Source: Xestospongia bergquistia (Eukaryota > Porifera > Demospongiae > Haplosclerida > Petrosiidae). From it: DNA of 64,000 nucleotides. The notes under the pieces were generated by a model. It saw only the letters and a program-made list of their open reading frames with translations, made no database searches and was not told the DNA's origin. Numbering within the stretch: the stretch's first letter is position 1; every line of letters begins with the position of its first letter. Shown one piece after another: positions 48,643 to 62,429 of the stretch. The DNA lies in assembly GCA_963965975.1 (NCBI GenBank), contig OZ014412.1, forward strand, positions 12,290,849-12,354,848. The letters run 5' to 3'. A program made the translations under genes and the position numbers.

Positions 48643-49783
48643 CGACTATTGAGTGAAGTTAATAAAGTAAACAGCTCAGTCTAAAGGACTCTATGGGACT
48701 AACTAAATAAATTGTTATTAACAGTTTAGTAAGTTGGTTTGCATTAACACTCTAAAGTCTTTAAATTAATGACTTTAGAAGGTTTAGACTATTGAGTGAA
48801 GTTAGTAAAGTAAACAGCTCAGTCTAATGGACTCTATGGGACTAACTAAATGAACTGTTATTAACAGTTTAGTAAGTTGTTTTGCATTAACACTCTAAAG
48901 TCTTTAAATTAAAGACTTTAGAATGTTTAGACTATTGAGTGAAGTTAATAAAGTAAACAGCTCAGTCTAAAGGACTCTATGAGACTAAATAAATAAACTG
49001 TTATTAACAGTTTAGTAAGTTGGTTTGTATTAACACTCTAAAGTCTTTAAATTAAAGACTTTAGAAGGTTTAGACTATTGAGTGAAGTTAAAAAAGTGAA
49101 CAGCTCAGTCTAAAGGATTCTTTGGACTAACTAAATAAACTGTTATTAAATGTTTAGTAAGTTGGTTTGCATTAACACTCTAAAGTCTTTAAATTAAAGA
49201 GTTTAGAAGATTTAGACTATTGAGTGAAGTTAATAAAGTAAACAGCTCAGTCTAATGGACTCTATGGGACTAACTAAATAAACTGTTATTAACAGTTTAG
49301 TAAGTTGGTTTGTATTAACACTCTAAAGTCTTTAAATTAAAGACTTTACAAGGTTTAGACTATTGAGTGAAGTTAAAAAAGTGAACAGCTCAGTCTAAAC
49401 GATTCTTTCGACTAACTAAATAAACTGTTATTAACAGTTTAGTAAGTTGGTTTGCATTAAGACTCTAAACTCTTTAAATTAAAGATTTTAGAAGGATTAG
49501 ACTATTGAGTGAAGTTAATAAAGTAAACAGCTCAGTCTAAAGGACTCTATGGGACTAACTAAATAAACTGTTATTAACAGTTTAGTAAGTTGGTTTGCAT
49601 TAACACTCTAAAGTCTTTAAATTAAAGACTTTAGAAGGTTTAGACTATAGAGTGAGGATAATAAAGTAAACAGCTCAGTCTAAAGGACTCTATGGGACTA
49701 ACTAAATAACTGTTATTAACAGTTTAGTAAGTTGGTTTGCATTCACACTCTAAAGTATTTAAATTAAAGACTTTAGAAGGTTT
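48643..49783 (+). repeat. 8-monomer higher-order repeat, copy 2
   Basis: Second tandem copy of the 1142-bp unit, ending at the next gtttcgac mark (49,781-49,784). It has a 2-bp deletion at the AAATAACTG near 49,708. The region 49.8-51.5 kb that follows uses another set of variants (ATTAACAGTCTAAAG with a T-centred palindrome, AATAGTGTAAAC). Confidence 0.86.
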
Positions 49784-52700
49784 CGACTATTGAGTGAAGT
49801 TAATAAAGTAAACAGCTCAGTCTAAAGGACTCTATGGGACTAACTAAATTAACTGCTATTAACTGTTTAGTAAGTTGGTTTGCATTAACAGTCTAAAGTC
49901 TTTAATTTAAAGACTTTAGAAGGTTTAGACTATTGAGTGAAGTTAATAGTGTAAACAGCTCAGTCTAATGGACTCTATGGGACTAACTAAATAAACTGTT
50001 ATTAACAGTTTAGTAAGTTGGTTTGCCTTAACACTCTAAAGTCTTTAAATTAAAGACTTTAGAAGGTTTAGACTATTGAGTGAAGTTAATAAAGTAAACA
50101 GCTCAGTCTAAAGGACTCTATGGGACTAACTAAATTAACTGTTATTAACAGTTTAGTAAGTTTGTTTGCATTAACACTCTAAAGTCTTTAAATTAAAGAC
50201 TTTAGACCGTTTCGACTATTGAGTGAAGTTAATAAAGTAAACAGCTCAGTCTAATGGACTCCATGGGACCAACTAAATAAATTGTTATTAACAGTTTAGT
50301 AGTTTGTTTTGCATTAACACTCTAAAGTCTTTAAATTAAAGACTTTAGAAGGTTTCGACTATTGAGTGAAGTTAATAAAGTAAACAGCTCAGTCTAAAGG
50401 ACTCTATGGGACTAACTAAATAAACTGCTATTAAACTGTTTAGTAAGTTGGTTTGCATTAACAGTCTAAAGTCTTTAATTTAAAGACTTTAGAAGGTTTA
50501 GACTATTGAGTGAAGTTAATAGTGTAAACAGCTCAGTCTAATGGACTCTATGGGACTAACTAAATAAACTGTTATTAACAGTTTAGTAAGTTTGTTTGCC
50601 TTAACACTCTAAAGTCTTTAAACTAATGACTTTAGAAGGTTTCGACTATTGAGTGAAGTTAATGAAGTAAACAGCTCAGTCTAAAGGACTCTATGGGACT
50701 AACTAAATAAACTGTTACTAACAGTTTAGTAAGTTTGTTTGCATTAACACTCTAAAGTCTTTAAATTAAAGACTTTAGAAGTTTAGACTATTGAGTGAAG
50801 TTAATAAAGTAAACAGCTCAGTCTAAAGGATTCTATGGGACTAACTAAATAAACTGCTATTAACTGTTTAGTAAGTTGGTTTGCATTAACAGTCTAAAGT
50901 CTTTAATTTAAAGACTTTAGAAGGTTTAGACTATTGAGTGAAGTTAATAAAGTAAACAGCTCAGTCTAATGGACTCTATGGGACTAACTAAATAAACTGT
51001 TATTAACAGTTTAGTAAGTTGGTTTGCCTTAACACTCTAAAGTCTTTAAATTAAAGACTTTAGAAGGTTTAGACTATTGAGTGAAGTTAATAAAGTAAAC
51101 AGCTCAGTCTAAAGGACTCTATGGGACTAACTAAATTAACTGTTATTAACAGTTTAGTAAGTTGGTTTGCATTAACACTCTAAAGTCTTTAAATTAAAGA
51201 CTTTAGAACGTTTCGACTATTGAGTGAAGTTAATAAAGTAAACAGCTCAGTCTAAAGGACTCCATGGGACTAACTAAATAAATTGTTATTAACAGTTTAG
51301 TAGTTTGTTTTGCATTAACACTCTAAAGTCTTTAAATTAAAGACTTTAGAAGGTTTAGACTATTGAGTGAAGTTAATAAAGTAAACAGCTCAGTCTAAAG
51401 GACTCTATGGGATTAACTAAATAAACTGCTATCAAACTGTTTAGTAAGTTGGTTTGCATTAACAGTCTAAAGTCTTTAATTTAAAGACTTTAGAATTTTT
51501 AGACTATTAAGTAAATTTTATAAAGTAAACTGCTCATTCTAAAGGACTCTGTGGGACTAACTAAATAAACTGCTATTTACAGTTTAGTAAGTTGGTTTGC
51601 ATTAAAACTCTAAAGTCTTTAAATTAAAGACTTTAGAAGGTTTAGACTATTGATTGAAGTTAACAAAGTAAACAGATCAGTCTAAAGGACTCTATGGGAC
51701 TAACTAAATGAACTGTTATTAACAGTTTAGTAAGTTGGTTTGCATTAAGACTCTAAAGTCTTTAAATTAAAGACTTTAGAAGGTTTAGACTATTGAGTGA
51801 AGTTAATAAAGTAAACAGCTCAGTCTAGTCGATTCTATGGGACTAACTAAATGAACTGTTATTAACAATTTAGTAATTTAGTTTGCATTAACATTCTAAA
51901 GTCTTTAAATTAAAGACTTTAGAAGGTTTAGACTATTGATTGAAGTTAATAAAGTAAACAGCTCAGTCTAAAGGACTCTATGAGACTAACTAAAGAAACT
52001 GTTATTAACAGTTGAGTAAGTTGGTTTGTATTAACACTCTATAGTCTTTAAATTAAAGACTTTAGAAGGTTTATACTATTGAGTGAAGTTAAAAAAGGGA
52101 ACAGCTCAGTCTAAACGATTCTTTCGACTAACTAAATAAACTGTTATTATAAGTTTCGTATGTTGGTTGGCATTTACACTCTGAAGTCTTTAAATTAAAG
52201 ACTTTAGAAGGTTTAGACTATTGAGTGAAGTTAATAAAGTAAACAGCTCAGTCTAAAGGACTCTATGGGACTAACTAAATAAACTGTTATTAACAGTTTA
52301 GTAAGTTGGTTGGCATTAACAATCTAAAGTCTTTAAATTAAAGACTTTAGAAGGTTTAGACTATTGAGTGAAGTTAAAAAAGTGAACAGCTCAGTCTAAA
52401 GGACTCTATCTTACTAACTAAATAAACTGTTATTAACAGTTTAGTAAGTTGGTTGGCATTAACAATCTAAAGTCTTTAAATTAAAGACTTTAGAAGGTTT
52501 AGACTATTGAGTGAAGTTAATAAAGTAAACAGCTCAGTCTAAAGGACTCTATGGGACTAACTAAATGAACTGTTATTAACAGTTTAGTAAATTCGTTTGC
52601 ATTAAGACTCTAAAGTCTTTAAATTAAAGACTTTAGAAGGTTTAGACTATTGAGTGAAGTTAATAATGTAAACAGCTCAGTCTAGTGGATTCTATGGGAC

Positions 52701-53080
52701 TAACTAAATGAACTGTTATTAACAATTTAGTAATTTGGTTTGCATTAACACTCTAAAGTCTTTAAATTAAAGACTTTAGAAGGTTTCGACTATTGAGTGA
52801 AGTTAATAAAGTAAACAGCTCAGTCTAAAGGACTCTATGAGACTAACTAAATAAACTGTTATTAACAGTTGAGTAAGTTGGTTTCTATTAACACTCTATA
52901 GTCTTTAAATTAAAGACTTTAGAAGGTTTAGACTATTGAGTGAAGTTAAAAAAGTGAACAGCTCAGTCTAAAGGATTCTTTGGTCTAACTAAATAAACTG
53001 TTATTATAAGTTTCGTAAGTTGGTTGGCATTAACACTCTGAAGTCTTTAAATTAAAGAGTTTATAAGGTTTAGACTATTA

Positions 53081-53366
53081 AGTCAATTTTATAAAGTAAA
53101 CTGCTCATTCTAAAGGACTCTGTGGGACTAACTAAATAAACTGCTATTAACAGTTTAGTAAGTTGGTTTGCATTAACACTCTAAAGTCTTTAAGTTAAAG
53201 ACCTTATAAGGTTTAGACTATTGATTGAAGTCAACAAAGTAAACAGCTCAGTCTAATGGACTCTATGGGACAAACTAAATAAACTGTTATTAACAGTTTA
53301 GTAAGTTGGTTTGAATTAACACTCTAAAGTCTTTAATTTAAAGACTTTATAAGGTTTAGACTATTA
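53081..53366 (+). repeat. Dimer repeat, 286 bp, copy 1 of 2
   Basis: agtcaattttat at 53081 and 53367, exactly two monomers apart. The pair is a C-type monomer (GCTCATTCTAAAGG, CTCTGTGGG) followed by a B-type monomer with AGACCTTATAAGG and AAGTCAACAAAG. The second copy runs to about 53,560. Confidence 0.85.
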
Positions 53367-53790
53367 AGTCAATTTTATAAAGTAAACTGCTCATTCTAAA
53401 GGACTCTGTGGGACTAACTAAATAAACTGCTATTAACAGTTTAGTAAGTTGGTTTGCATTAACACTCTAAAGTCTTTAAGTTAAAGACCTTATAAGGTTT
53501 AGACTATTGATTGAAGTCAACAAAGTAAACAGCTCAGTCTAATGGACTCTATGGGACTAACTAAATGAACTGTTATTAACAGTTTAGTAAGTTGGTTTGC
53601 ATTAACACTGTAAAGTCTTTAAATTAAAGACTTTAGAAGGTTTAGACTATTGAGTGAAGTTAATAAAGTAAACAGCTTAGTCTAAAGGACTCTATCGGAC
53701 TAACTAAATAAACTGTTATTAACAGTTTAGTAAGTTCGTTTGCCTTAACACTCTAAAGTCTTTAAATTGAAGACTTTAGAAGGTTTAGAC

Positions 53791-55501
53791 TATAGAGTGA
53801 AGTTAATAAAGTAAACAGCTCAGTCTAGTGGATTCTATGGGACTAACTAAATGAACTGTTATTAACAGTTTAGTAAGTTGGTTTGCCTTAACACTCTAAA
53901 GTCTTTAAATTAAAGACTTTAGAAGGTTTAGACTAAATAGTGAAGTTAATTAAGAAAAAAGCTCAGTCTAATGGACTCTATTTGACTCACTAAATAAACT
54001 GTTATTAACAGTTTAGTAAGTTGGTTTTCCTTAACACTTTAAAGTCTTTAAATTAAAGACTTTAGAAGGTTTAGACTATTGAGTGAAGTTAATAAAGTAA
54101 ACCACTCAGTCTAATGGACTCTATGGGACTAACTAAATCAACTGCTATTAAGAGTTTAGTATGTTGGTTTCCATTAACACTCTAAAGTCTTTAAATTAAA
54201 GACTTTATAAGGTTTCGGCTATTGAGTGAAGTTAATAAAGTAAACAGCTCAGTCTAAAGGACTCTATGGGACTAACTAAATAAACTGTTATTAACAGTTT
54301 AGTAAGTTGGTTTGCTTAACACTCTAAAGTCTTTAAATTAAAGACTTTAGAAGTTTAGACTATTGAGTGAAGTTAATAAAGTAAACAGCTCAGTCTAAAG
54401 GACTCTATGGGACTAACTAAATAAACTGTTATTAACAGTTTAGTAAGTTTGTTTGCATTAACACTCTAAAGTCTTAAATTTAAAGACTTTAGAAGGTTTA
54501 GACTATTAAGTAGATTTTATAAAGTAAACTGCTCATTCTAAAGGACTCTGTGGGACTAACTAAATAAACTGCTATTAACAGTTTAGTAAGTTGGTTTGCA
54601 TTAAGACTCTAAAGTCTTTAAATTAAAGACTTTAGAAGGTTTAGACTATTGATTGAAGTTAACAAAGTAAACAGCTCATTCGAATGCACACTATAGGACT
54701 AACTAAATGAACTGTTATTAACAGTTTAGTAAGTTGGTTTGCATTAACACTCTAAAGTCTTTAAATTAAAGACTTTAGAAGGTTTAGCCTATTGAGTGAA
54801 ATTAATAAAGTAAACAGCTCAGTCTAGTTGATTCTATGGGACTAAATAAATGAACTGTTATTAACAGTTTAGTAAGTTGGTTTCCAATAACACTCTAATG
54901 TCTTTAAATTAAAGACATTAGATGGTTTAGACTATTGAGTGAAGTTAATAAAGTAAACAGCTCAGTCTAAAGGACTCTATGGGACTAACTAAATAAACTG
55001 TTATTAACAGTTTAGTAAGTTGGTTTGTATTAACACACTAAAGTCTTTAAATTAAAGACTTTAGATGGTTTAGACTTATGAATGAAGTTTAAAAAGTGAA
55101 CAGGTCAGTCTAAAGGATTTTTGGACTAACTAAATAAACTGTTATTAACAGTTTAGTAAGTTTGTTTGCATTAACACTCAAAGTCTTTAATTTAAAGAGT
55201 TTAGAAGGTTTAGACTATTGAGTGAAGTTAATAAAGTAAACAGCTCTGTCTAGTGGACTCTATGGGACTAACTAAATAAAATGTTATTAACAGTTTAGTA
55301 AGTTGGTTTGCCTTAACACTCTAAAGTCTTCCAATTAAAGACTTTAGAAGGTTTAGACTATTGATTGAAGTTAATAAAGTAAACAGCTCAGTTTAAAGGA
55401 CTCTATGGGGCTAACTAAATAAACTGTTATTAACAGTTTAGTAAGTTGGTTTGCATTAACACTCTAAAGTCTTTAAATTAAAGACTTTAGAAGGTTTAGA
55501 C
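53791..55501 (+). repeat. 12-monomer higher-order repeat, 1711 bp, copy 1
   Basis: The tatagagtga mark falls at 53791, 55502 and 57213, and tttgactcac at 53981, 55692 and 57403, all 1711 bp apart. 1711 is 12 x 143 minus 5, explained by small deletions shared between copies (for example GCTTAACAC, AGAAGTTTAG, AACACTCAAAG). Very distinctive monomers include TTAAGAAAAAAGCTCAG, TTTCGGCTATTG, TCGAATGCACACTATAGG and a T/A-swapped palindrome with AATGTCTTTAA. The internal dyad stays symmetrical because both arms changed together. Confidence 0.94.
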
Positions 55502-57212
55502 TATAGAGTGAAGTTAATAAAGTAAACAGCTCAGTCTAGTGGATTCTATGGGACTAACTAAATGAACTGTTATTAACAGTTTAGTAAGTTGGTTTGCCTT
55601 AACACTCTAAAGTCTTTAAATTAAAGACTTTAGAAGGTTTAGACTAAATAGTGAAGTGAATTAAGAAAAAAGCTCAGTCTAATGGACTCTATTTGACTCA
55701 CTAAATAAACTGTTATTAACAGTTTAGTAAGTTGGTTTTCCTTAACACTTTAAAGTCTTTAAATTAAAGACTTTAGAAGGTTTAGACTATTGAGTGAAGT
55801 TAATAAAGTAAACCGCTCAGTCTAATGGACTCTATGGGACTAACTAAATCAACTGCTATTAAGAGTTTAGTATGTTGGTTTCCATTAACACTCTAAAGTC
55901 TTTAAATTAAAGACTTTATAAGGTTTCGGCTATTGAGTGAAGTTAATAAAGTAAACAGCTCAGTCTAAAGGACTCTATGGGACTAACTAAATAAACTGTT
56001 ATTAACAGTTTAGTAAGTTGGTTTGCTTAACACTCTAAAGTCTTTAAATTAAAGACTTTAGAAGTTTAGACTATTGAGTGAAGTTAATAAAGTAAACAGC
56101 TCAGTCTAAAGGACTCTATGGGACTAACTAAATAAACTGTTATTAACAGTTTAGTAAGTTTGTTTGCATTAACACTCTAAAGTCTTAAATTTAAAGACTT
56201 TAGAAGGTTTAGACTATTAAGTAGATTTTATAAAGTAAACTGCTCATTCTAAAGGACTCTGTGGGACTAACTAAATAAACTGCTATTAACAGTTTAGTAA
56301 GTTGGTTTGCATTAAGACTCTAAAGTCTTTAAATTAAAGACTTTAGAAGGTTTAGACTATTGATTGAAGTTAACAAAGTAAACAGCTCATTCGAATGCAC
56401 ACTATAGGACTAACTAAATGAACTGTTATTAACAGTTTAGTAAGTTGGTTTGCATTAACACTCTAAAGTCTTTAAATTAAAGACTTTAGAAGGTTTAGCC
56501 TATTGAGTGAAATTAATAAAGTAAACAGCTCAGTCTAGTTGATTCTATGGGACTAAATAAATGAACTGTTATTAACAGTTTAGTAAGTTGGTTTCCAATA
56601 ACACTCTAATGTCTTTAAATTAAAGACATTAGATGGTTTAGACTATTGAGTGAAGTTAATAAAGTAAACAGCTCAGTCTAAAGGACTCTATGGGACTAAC
56701 TAAATAAACTGTTATTAACAGTTTAGTAAGTTGGTTTGTATTAACACACTAAAGTCTTTAAATTAAAGACTTTAGATGGTTTAGACTTATGAATGAAGTT
56801 TAAAAAGTGAACAGCTCAGTCTAAAGGATTTTTGGACTAACTAAATAAACTGTTATTAACAGTTTAGTAAGTTTGTTTGCATTAACACTCAAAGTCTTTA
56901 ATTTAAAGAGTTTAGAAGGTTTAGACTATTGAGTGAAGTTAATAAAGTAAACAGCTCTGTCTAGTGGACTCTATGGGACTAACTAAATAAAATGTTATTA
57001 ACAGTTTAGTAAGTTGGTTTGCCTTAACACTCTAAAGTCTTCCAATTAAAGACTTTAGAAGGTTTAGACTATTGATTGAAGTTAATAAAGTAAACAGCTC
57101 AGTTTAAAGGACTCTATGGGGCTAACTAAATAAACTGTTATTAACAGTTTAGTAAGTTGGTTTGCATTAACACTCTAAAGTCTTTAAATTAAAGACTTTA
57201 GAAGGTTTAGAC
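55502..57212 (+). repeat. 12-monomer higher-order repeat, copy 2
   Basis: Near-identical to copy 1. I noticed only a few differences, for example AAACCGCTC at 55,811 against AAACCACTC at 54,100, and GAAGTGAATTAAG against GAAGTTAATTAAG. Such similarity implies very recent duplication. Confidence 0.94.
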
Positions 57213-58640
57213 TATAGAGTGAAGTTAATAAAGTAAAGAGCTCAGTCTAGTGGATTCTATGGGACTAACTAAATGAACTGTTATTAACAGTTTAGTAAGT
57301 TGGTTTGCCTTAACACTCTAAAGTCTTTAAATTAAAGACTTTAGAAGGTTTAGACTAAATAGTGAAGTGAATTAAGAAAAAAGCTCAGTCTAATGGACTC
57401 TATTTGACTCACTAAATAAACTGTTATTAACAGTTTAGTAAGTTGGTTTTCCTTAACACTTTAAAGTCTTTAAATTAAAGACTTTAGAAGGTTTAGACTA
57501 TTGAGTGAAGTTAATAAAGTAAACCGCTCAGTCTAATGGACTCTATGGGACTAACTAAATCAACTGCTATTAAGAGTTTAGTATGTTGGTTTCCATTAAC
57601 ACTCTAAAGTCTTTAAATTAAAGACTTTATAAGGTTTCGGCTATTGAGTGAAGTTAATAAAGTAAACAGCTCAGTCTAAAGGACTCTATGGGACTAACTA
57701 AATAAACTGTTATTAACAGTTTAGTAAGTTGGTTTGCATTAACACTCTAAAGTCTTTAAATTAAAGACTTTAGAAGTTTAGACTATTGAGTGAAGTTAAT
57801 AGTGTAAACAGCTCAGTCTAAAGGACTCTATGGGACTAACTAAATAAACTGTTATTAACAGTTTAGTAAGTTTGTTTGCATTAACACTCTAAAGTCTTAA
57901 ATTTAAAGACTTCAGAAGGTTTAGACTATTAAGTAAATTTTATAAAGTAAACTGCTCATTCTAAAGGACTCTGTGGGACTAACTAAATAAACTGCTATTA
58001 ACAGTTTAGTAAGTTGGTTTGCATTAACACTCTAATGTCTTTAAATTAAAGACTTTAGAAGGTTTAGACTATTGATTGAAGTTAACAAAGTAAACAGCTC
58101 AGTCGAATGCACACTATAGGACTAACTAAATGAACTGTTATTAACAGTTTAGTAAGTTGGTTTGCATTAACACTCTAAAGTCTTTAAATTAAAGACTTTA
58201 GAAGGTTTAGCCTATTGAGTGAAGTTAATAAAGTAAACAGCTCAGTCTAGTTGATTCTATGGGACTAAATAAATGAACTGTTATTAACAGTTTAGTAAGT
58301 TGGTTTGCAATAACACTCTAATGTCTTTAAATTAAAGACATTAGATGGTTTAGACTATTGAGTGAAGTTAATAAAGTAAACAGCTCAGTCTAAAGGACTC
58401 TATGGGACTAACTAAATAAACTGTTATTAACAGTTTAGTAAGTTGGTTTGTATTAACACACTAAAGTCTTTAAATTAAAGACTTTAGATGGTTTAGACTT
58501 ATGAATGAAGTTTAAAAAGTGAACAGCTCAGTCTAAAGGATTCTTTGGACTAACTAAATAAACTGTTATTAACAGTTTAGTAAGTTTGTTTGCGTTAACA
58601 CTCAAAGTCTTTAATTTAAAGAGTTTAGAAGGTTTAGACT
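57213..58640 (+). repeat. 12-monomer higher-order repeat, copy 3 (first ten monomers)
   Basis: Follows the unit closely through about 58,640. The last two monomers (58,640-58,925) then differ (GTTCTTAACAG, GGACTTTATGAGAC), although the register is kept. It lacks some deletions of copies 1 and 2: GCATTAACAC is intact at about 57,735, and GGATTCTTTGG replaces GGATTTTTGG. Copy 3 therefore looks closer to the ancestral state. Confidence 0.88.
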
Positions 58641-59799
58641 ATTGAGTGAAGTTAATAAAGTAAACAGCTCAGTCTAAAGGACTCTATGGGACTAACTAAT
58701 TAAACTGTTCTTAACAGTTTAGTAAGTTGGTTTGCCTTAACACTCTGAAGTCTTTAAATTAAAGACTTTGGAAGGTTTAGACTATTGAGTGAAGTTAATA
58801 AAGTAAACAGCTCAGTCTAATGGACTTTATGAGACTAACTAAATAAACTGTTATTAACAGTTTAGTAAGTTGGTTTGCATTAACACTATAAAGTCTTTAA
58901 ATTAAAGACTTTAGAAGGTTTCGACTGTAGAGTGAAGTTAATAAAGTAAACAGCTCAGTCTAAAGGACTCTATGGGACTAACTAAATAAACTGTTATTAA
59001 CAGTTTAATAAATTGGTTTGCATTAACACTCTAAAGTCTTTAAATTAAAGACTTTAGAAGGTTTAGACTATTGATTGAAGTTAACAAAGTAAACAGCTCA
59101 GTCTAATGGACTCTATGGGACTAATAAATGAACTGTTATTAACAGTTTAGTAAGTTTGTTTGCATTAACGCACTAAAGTCTTTAAATTAAAGACTTTAGA
59201 AGGTTTAGACTATTGAGTGAAGTTAAAAAAGTGAACAGCTCAGTCTAAAGGATTCTTTCGACTAACTAAATAAACTGTTATTAACAGTTTAGTAAGTTGG
59301 TTTGCATTAAGACTCTAATGTCTTTAAATTAAAGAGTTTAGAAGGATTAGACAATTGAGTGAAGTTAATAAAGTAAACAGCTAAGTCTAAAGGACTCTAT
59401 GGGACTAACTAAATAAACTGTTATTAACAGTTTAGTAAGTTGGTTTGCATTAACACTTTAAAGTCTTTAAATTAAAGACTTTAGAAGGTTTAGACTATTG
59501 ATTGAAGTTAAGAAAGTAAACGGCTCATTCAAACGGTCTCTATGGGACTAACTAAATAAACTGTTATTAACAGTTTAGTAAGTTGGTTTGCATTAACACT
59601 CTGAAGTCTTTAAATTAAAGACTTTAGAAGGTTTAGACTATTGAGTGAAGTTAATGAAGACAACAGCTCAGTCTAAACGACTCTATTGCACTAACCAAAT
59701 AAAATGCTATTAACAATATTTAGTAAGTTGGTTTGCATTAACACTTTAAAGTCTTTAAATTAAAGAATTTAGAAAGTTTAGACTATTAAGTGAAGATTA

Positions 59800-60480
59800 T
59801 AAAGTAAACAGCTCTGTTAAAGGACTCTATGGGACTAACTAAAGAAACTGTTAATAACAGTTTAGTAAGTTGGTTTCCATTAACACTTTACAGTCTTTAA
59901 TTTTAAGCCTTTAGAAGGTTTAGACTATTGAGTAAATATTATAGAGTAAACTGCTCAGTCTAAAGGACTTATGGGACGAAGTAAATAAACTGCTATGAAC
60001 AGTTTAGTAAGTTGGTTTGCATTAACGCTCTAAACTTTTTAAATTAAAGAGTTTAGAAGGTTTAGCCTATTGAGTGAAGTTTATAAAGTAAACAGCTCAG
60101 TCTAAAGGACTCTATGGGACTAAGCAAATAAACTGCTATTAACAATGTTTAGTAAGTTGGTTTGCATTAACACTCTAAAGTCTTTAAATTAAAGACTTTA
60201 GAATGTTTAGACCATTAAGTGAAGATTATAAAGTAAACAGCTCAGTTTAAAGGACTCTGTGGGACTAACTAAAGAAATTGTTATTAACACTTTAGTAAGT
60301 TGGTTTCCATTAACACCTTACAGTCTCTAATTTTAAGTCTTTAGGAGGTTTAGACTATTGAGTAAATTTTATGGAGTAAACTGCTCAGTCTAAAGGACTC
60401 TATGGGACTAACTAAATCAACTGCTATTAAAAGTTTAGTATGTTGGTTTGCATTAACACTCTAAGTCTTTAAATTAAAGA
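59800..60480 (+). repeat. 0.7-kb segment copied at 62.4-63.0 kb
   Basis: taagcaaata at 60121 and 62692 (offset 2,571, about 18 monomers). Both copies share ACGAAGTAAATAAACTG, AACAATGTT (a 2-bp insertion that enlarges the 19-bp palindrome's loop), TTTTAAGCC or TTTTAAGTC palindrome variants and AGTAAATTTTAT. Monomers here are the most divergent I saw in block 3. Confidence 0.78.
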
Positions 60481-62429
60481 CTTTAGAAGGTTTCGACTAT
60501 AGATTGAAGTTAATAAAGTAAACAGCTCAGTCTAAAGGACTCTATGGGACTAACTAAATAAACTGTTATTAACAGTTTAGTAAGTCAGTTTGCATTAACA
60601 CTCTAAAATCTTTAAATTAAAGACTTTAGAAGGTTTAGACTATCGATTGAAGTTAACAAAGTAAACAGCTCAGTCTAATGGACTCTATGGGACTAACTAA
60701 ATGAACTGTTATTAACAGTTTTGTAAGTTGGTTTGCATTAACACTCTAAAGTCTTTAAATTAAAGACTTTAGAAGGTTTAGACTATTGAGTGAAGTTAAA
60801 AAAGTAAAGAGCTCAGTCTAAAGGACTCTATGGGACTAACTAAATAAACTGTTAATAACAGTTTAGCAAGTTGGTTTGCATTAACACTCTTAAGTCTTTA
60901 ATTTAAAGACTTTAGAAGGTTTTGACTATTAAGTAAATTTGATAAAGTAAACTTCTCATTTTAAAGGACTCTGTGGGACTAACTAAATAAACTGCTATTA
61001 ACAGTTTAGTAAGTTGGTTTGTATTAACACTCTAAAGTCTTTAAATTAAAGACTTTAGAAGGTTTAGACTATTGAGTGAAGTTAATAAAGTAAACAGCTC
61101 AGTCTAAAGGACTCTATGGGACTAACTAAATCAACTGTTATTAACAGTTTAGTAAGTTGGTTTGCATTAAGAGTCTAAAGTCTTTAAATTAAAGACTTTA
61201 GAAGGTTTAGACTATTGAGTGAAGTTAGTAAATTAAACAGCTCAGTCTAAAGGACTCTATGGGACTAACTAAATAAACTGTTATTAACAGTTTAGTAAGT
61301 TGCTTTACCTTAACACTCTAAAGTCTTTAAATTAAAGACTTTGGAAGGTTTAGACAATTGATTGAAGTTAACAAAGTAAACAGCTAAGTCTAAAGGACAC
61401 TCTGGGACTAACTAAATTAACTGTTTTTAACAATTTAGAAAGTTGGTTTGCGTTAACACTCTAAAGTCTTTAAATTAAAGACTTTAGAAGGTTTCGACTA
61501 TTGAGTGAAGTTAATAAAGTAAACAGCTCAGTCTAAAGGACTCTATGGGACTAACTAAATAAACTGCTATTAACAGTTTAGTAAGTTTCTTTGCCTTAAC
61601 ACTCTAAAGTCTTTAAATTAAAGACTTTAGAAGGTTTAGACTATTGATTGAAGTTAACAAAGTAAACAGCTAAGTCTAAAGGACTCTCTGAGACTAACTA
61701 AATAAACTGTTATTAACAGTTTAGTAAGTTGGTTTGCATTAACACTCTAAAGTCTTTAAATTAAAGACTTTAGAAGGTTTAGACTATTGAGTGAAGATAA
61801 TAAAGTAAACAGCTCAGTCTAAAGGACTCAATGGGACTAACTAAATAAACTGTTATTAACAGTTTAGTAAGTTTGTTTGCCTTAACACTCTAAAGTCTTT
61901 AAATTAAAGACTTTAGAAGGTTTAGACTATTGATTGAAGTTAACAAAGTAAACAGCTAAGTCTAAAGGACCCTCTGGGACTAACTAAATTAACTGTTTTT
62001 AACAGTTTAGAAAGTTGGTTTGCGTTAACACTCTAAAGTCTTTAAATTAAAGACTTTAGAAGGTTTAGACTATTGAGGGAAGTTAATAAAGTAAACAGCT
62101 CAGTCTAATGGACTCTATGGGACTAACTAAATGAACTGTTATTAACAGTTTAGTAAGTTGGTTTGCATTAACACTCTGAGGTCTTTAAATTAAAACTTTA
62201 GAAGGTTTAGACTATTGAGTGAAGTTAACAAAGTAAACAGCTCAGTTTAAAGGACTCTAAGGGACTAACTCAATAAAATGTTATTAACAGTTTAGTAAGT
62301 TGGTTTGCATTAAGACTCTAAAGTCTTTAAATTAAAGACTTAGAAGGTTTAGACTATTGAGTGAAGTTAATAAAGTAAACAGCTCAGTCTAAAGGACTCT
62401 ATGGGACTAACTAAAGAAACTGTTATTAA

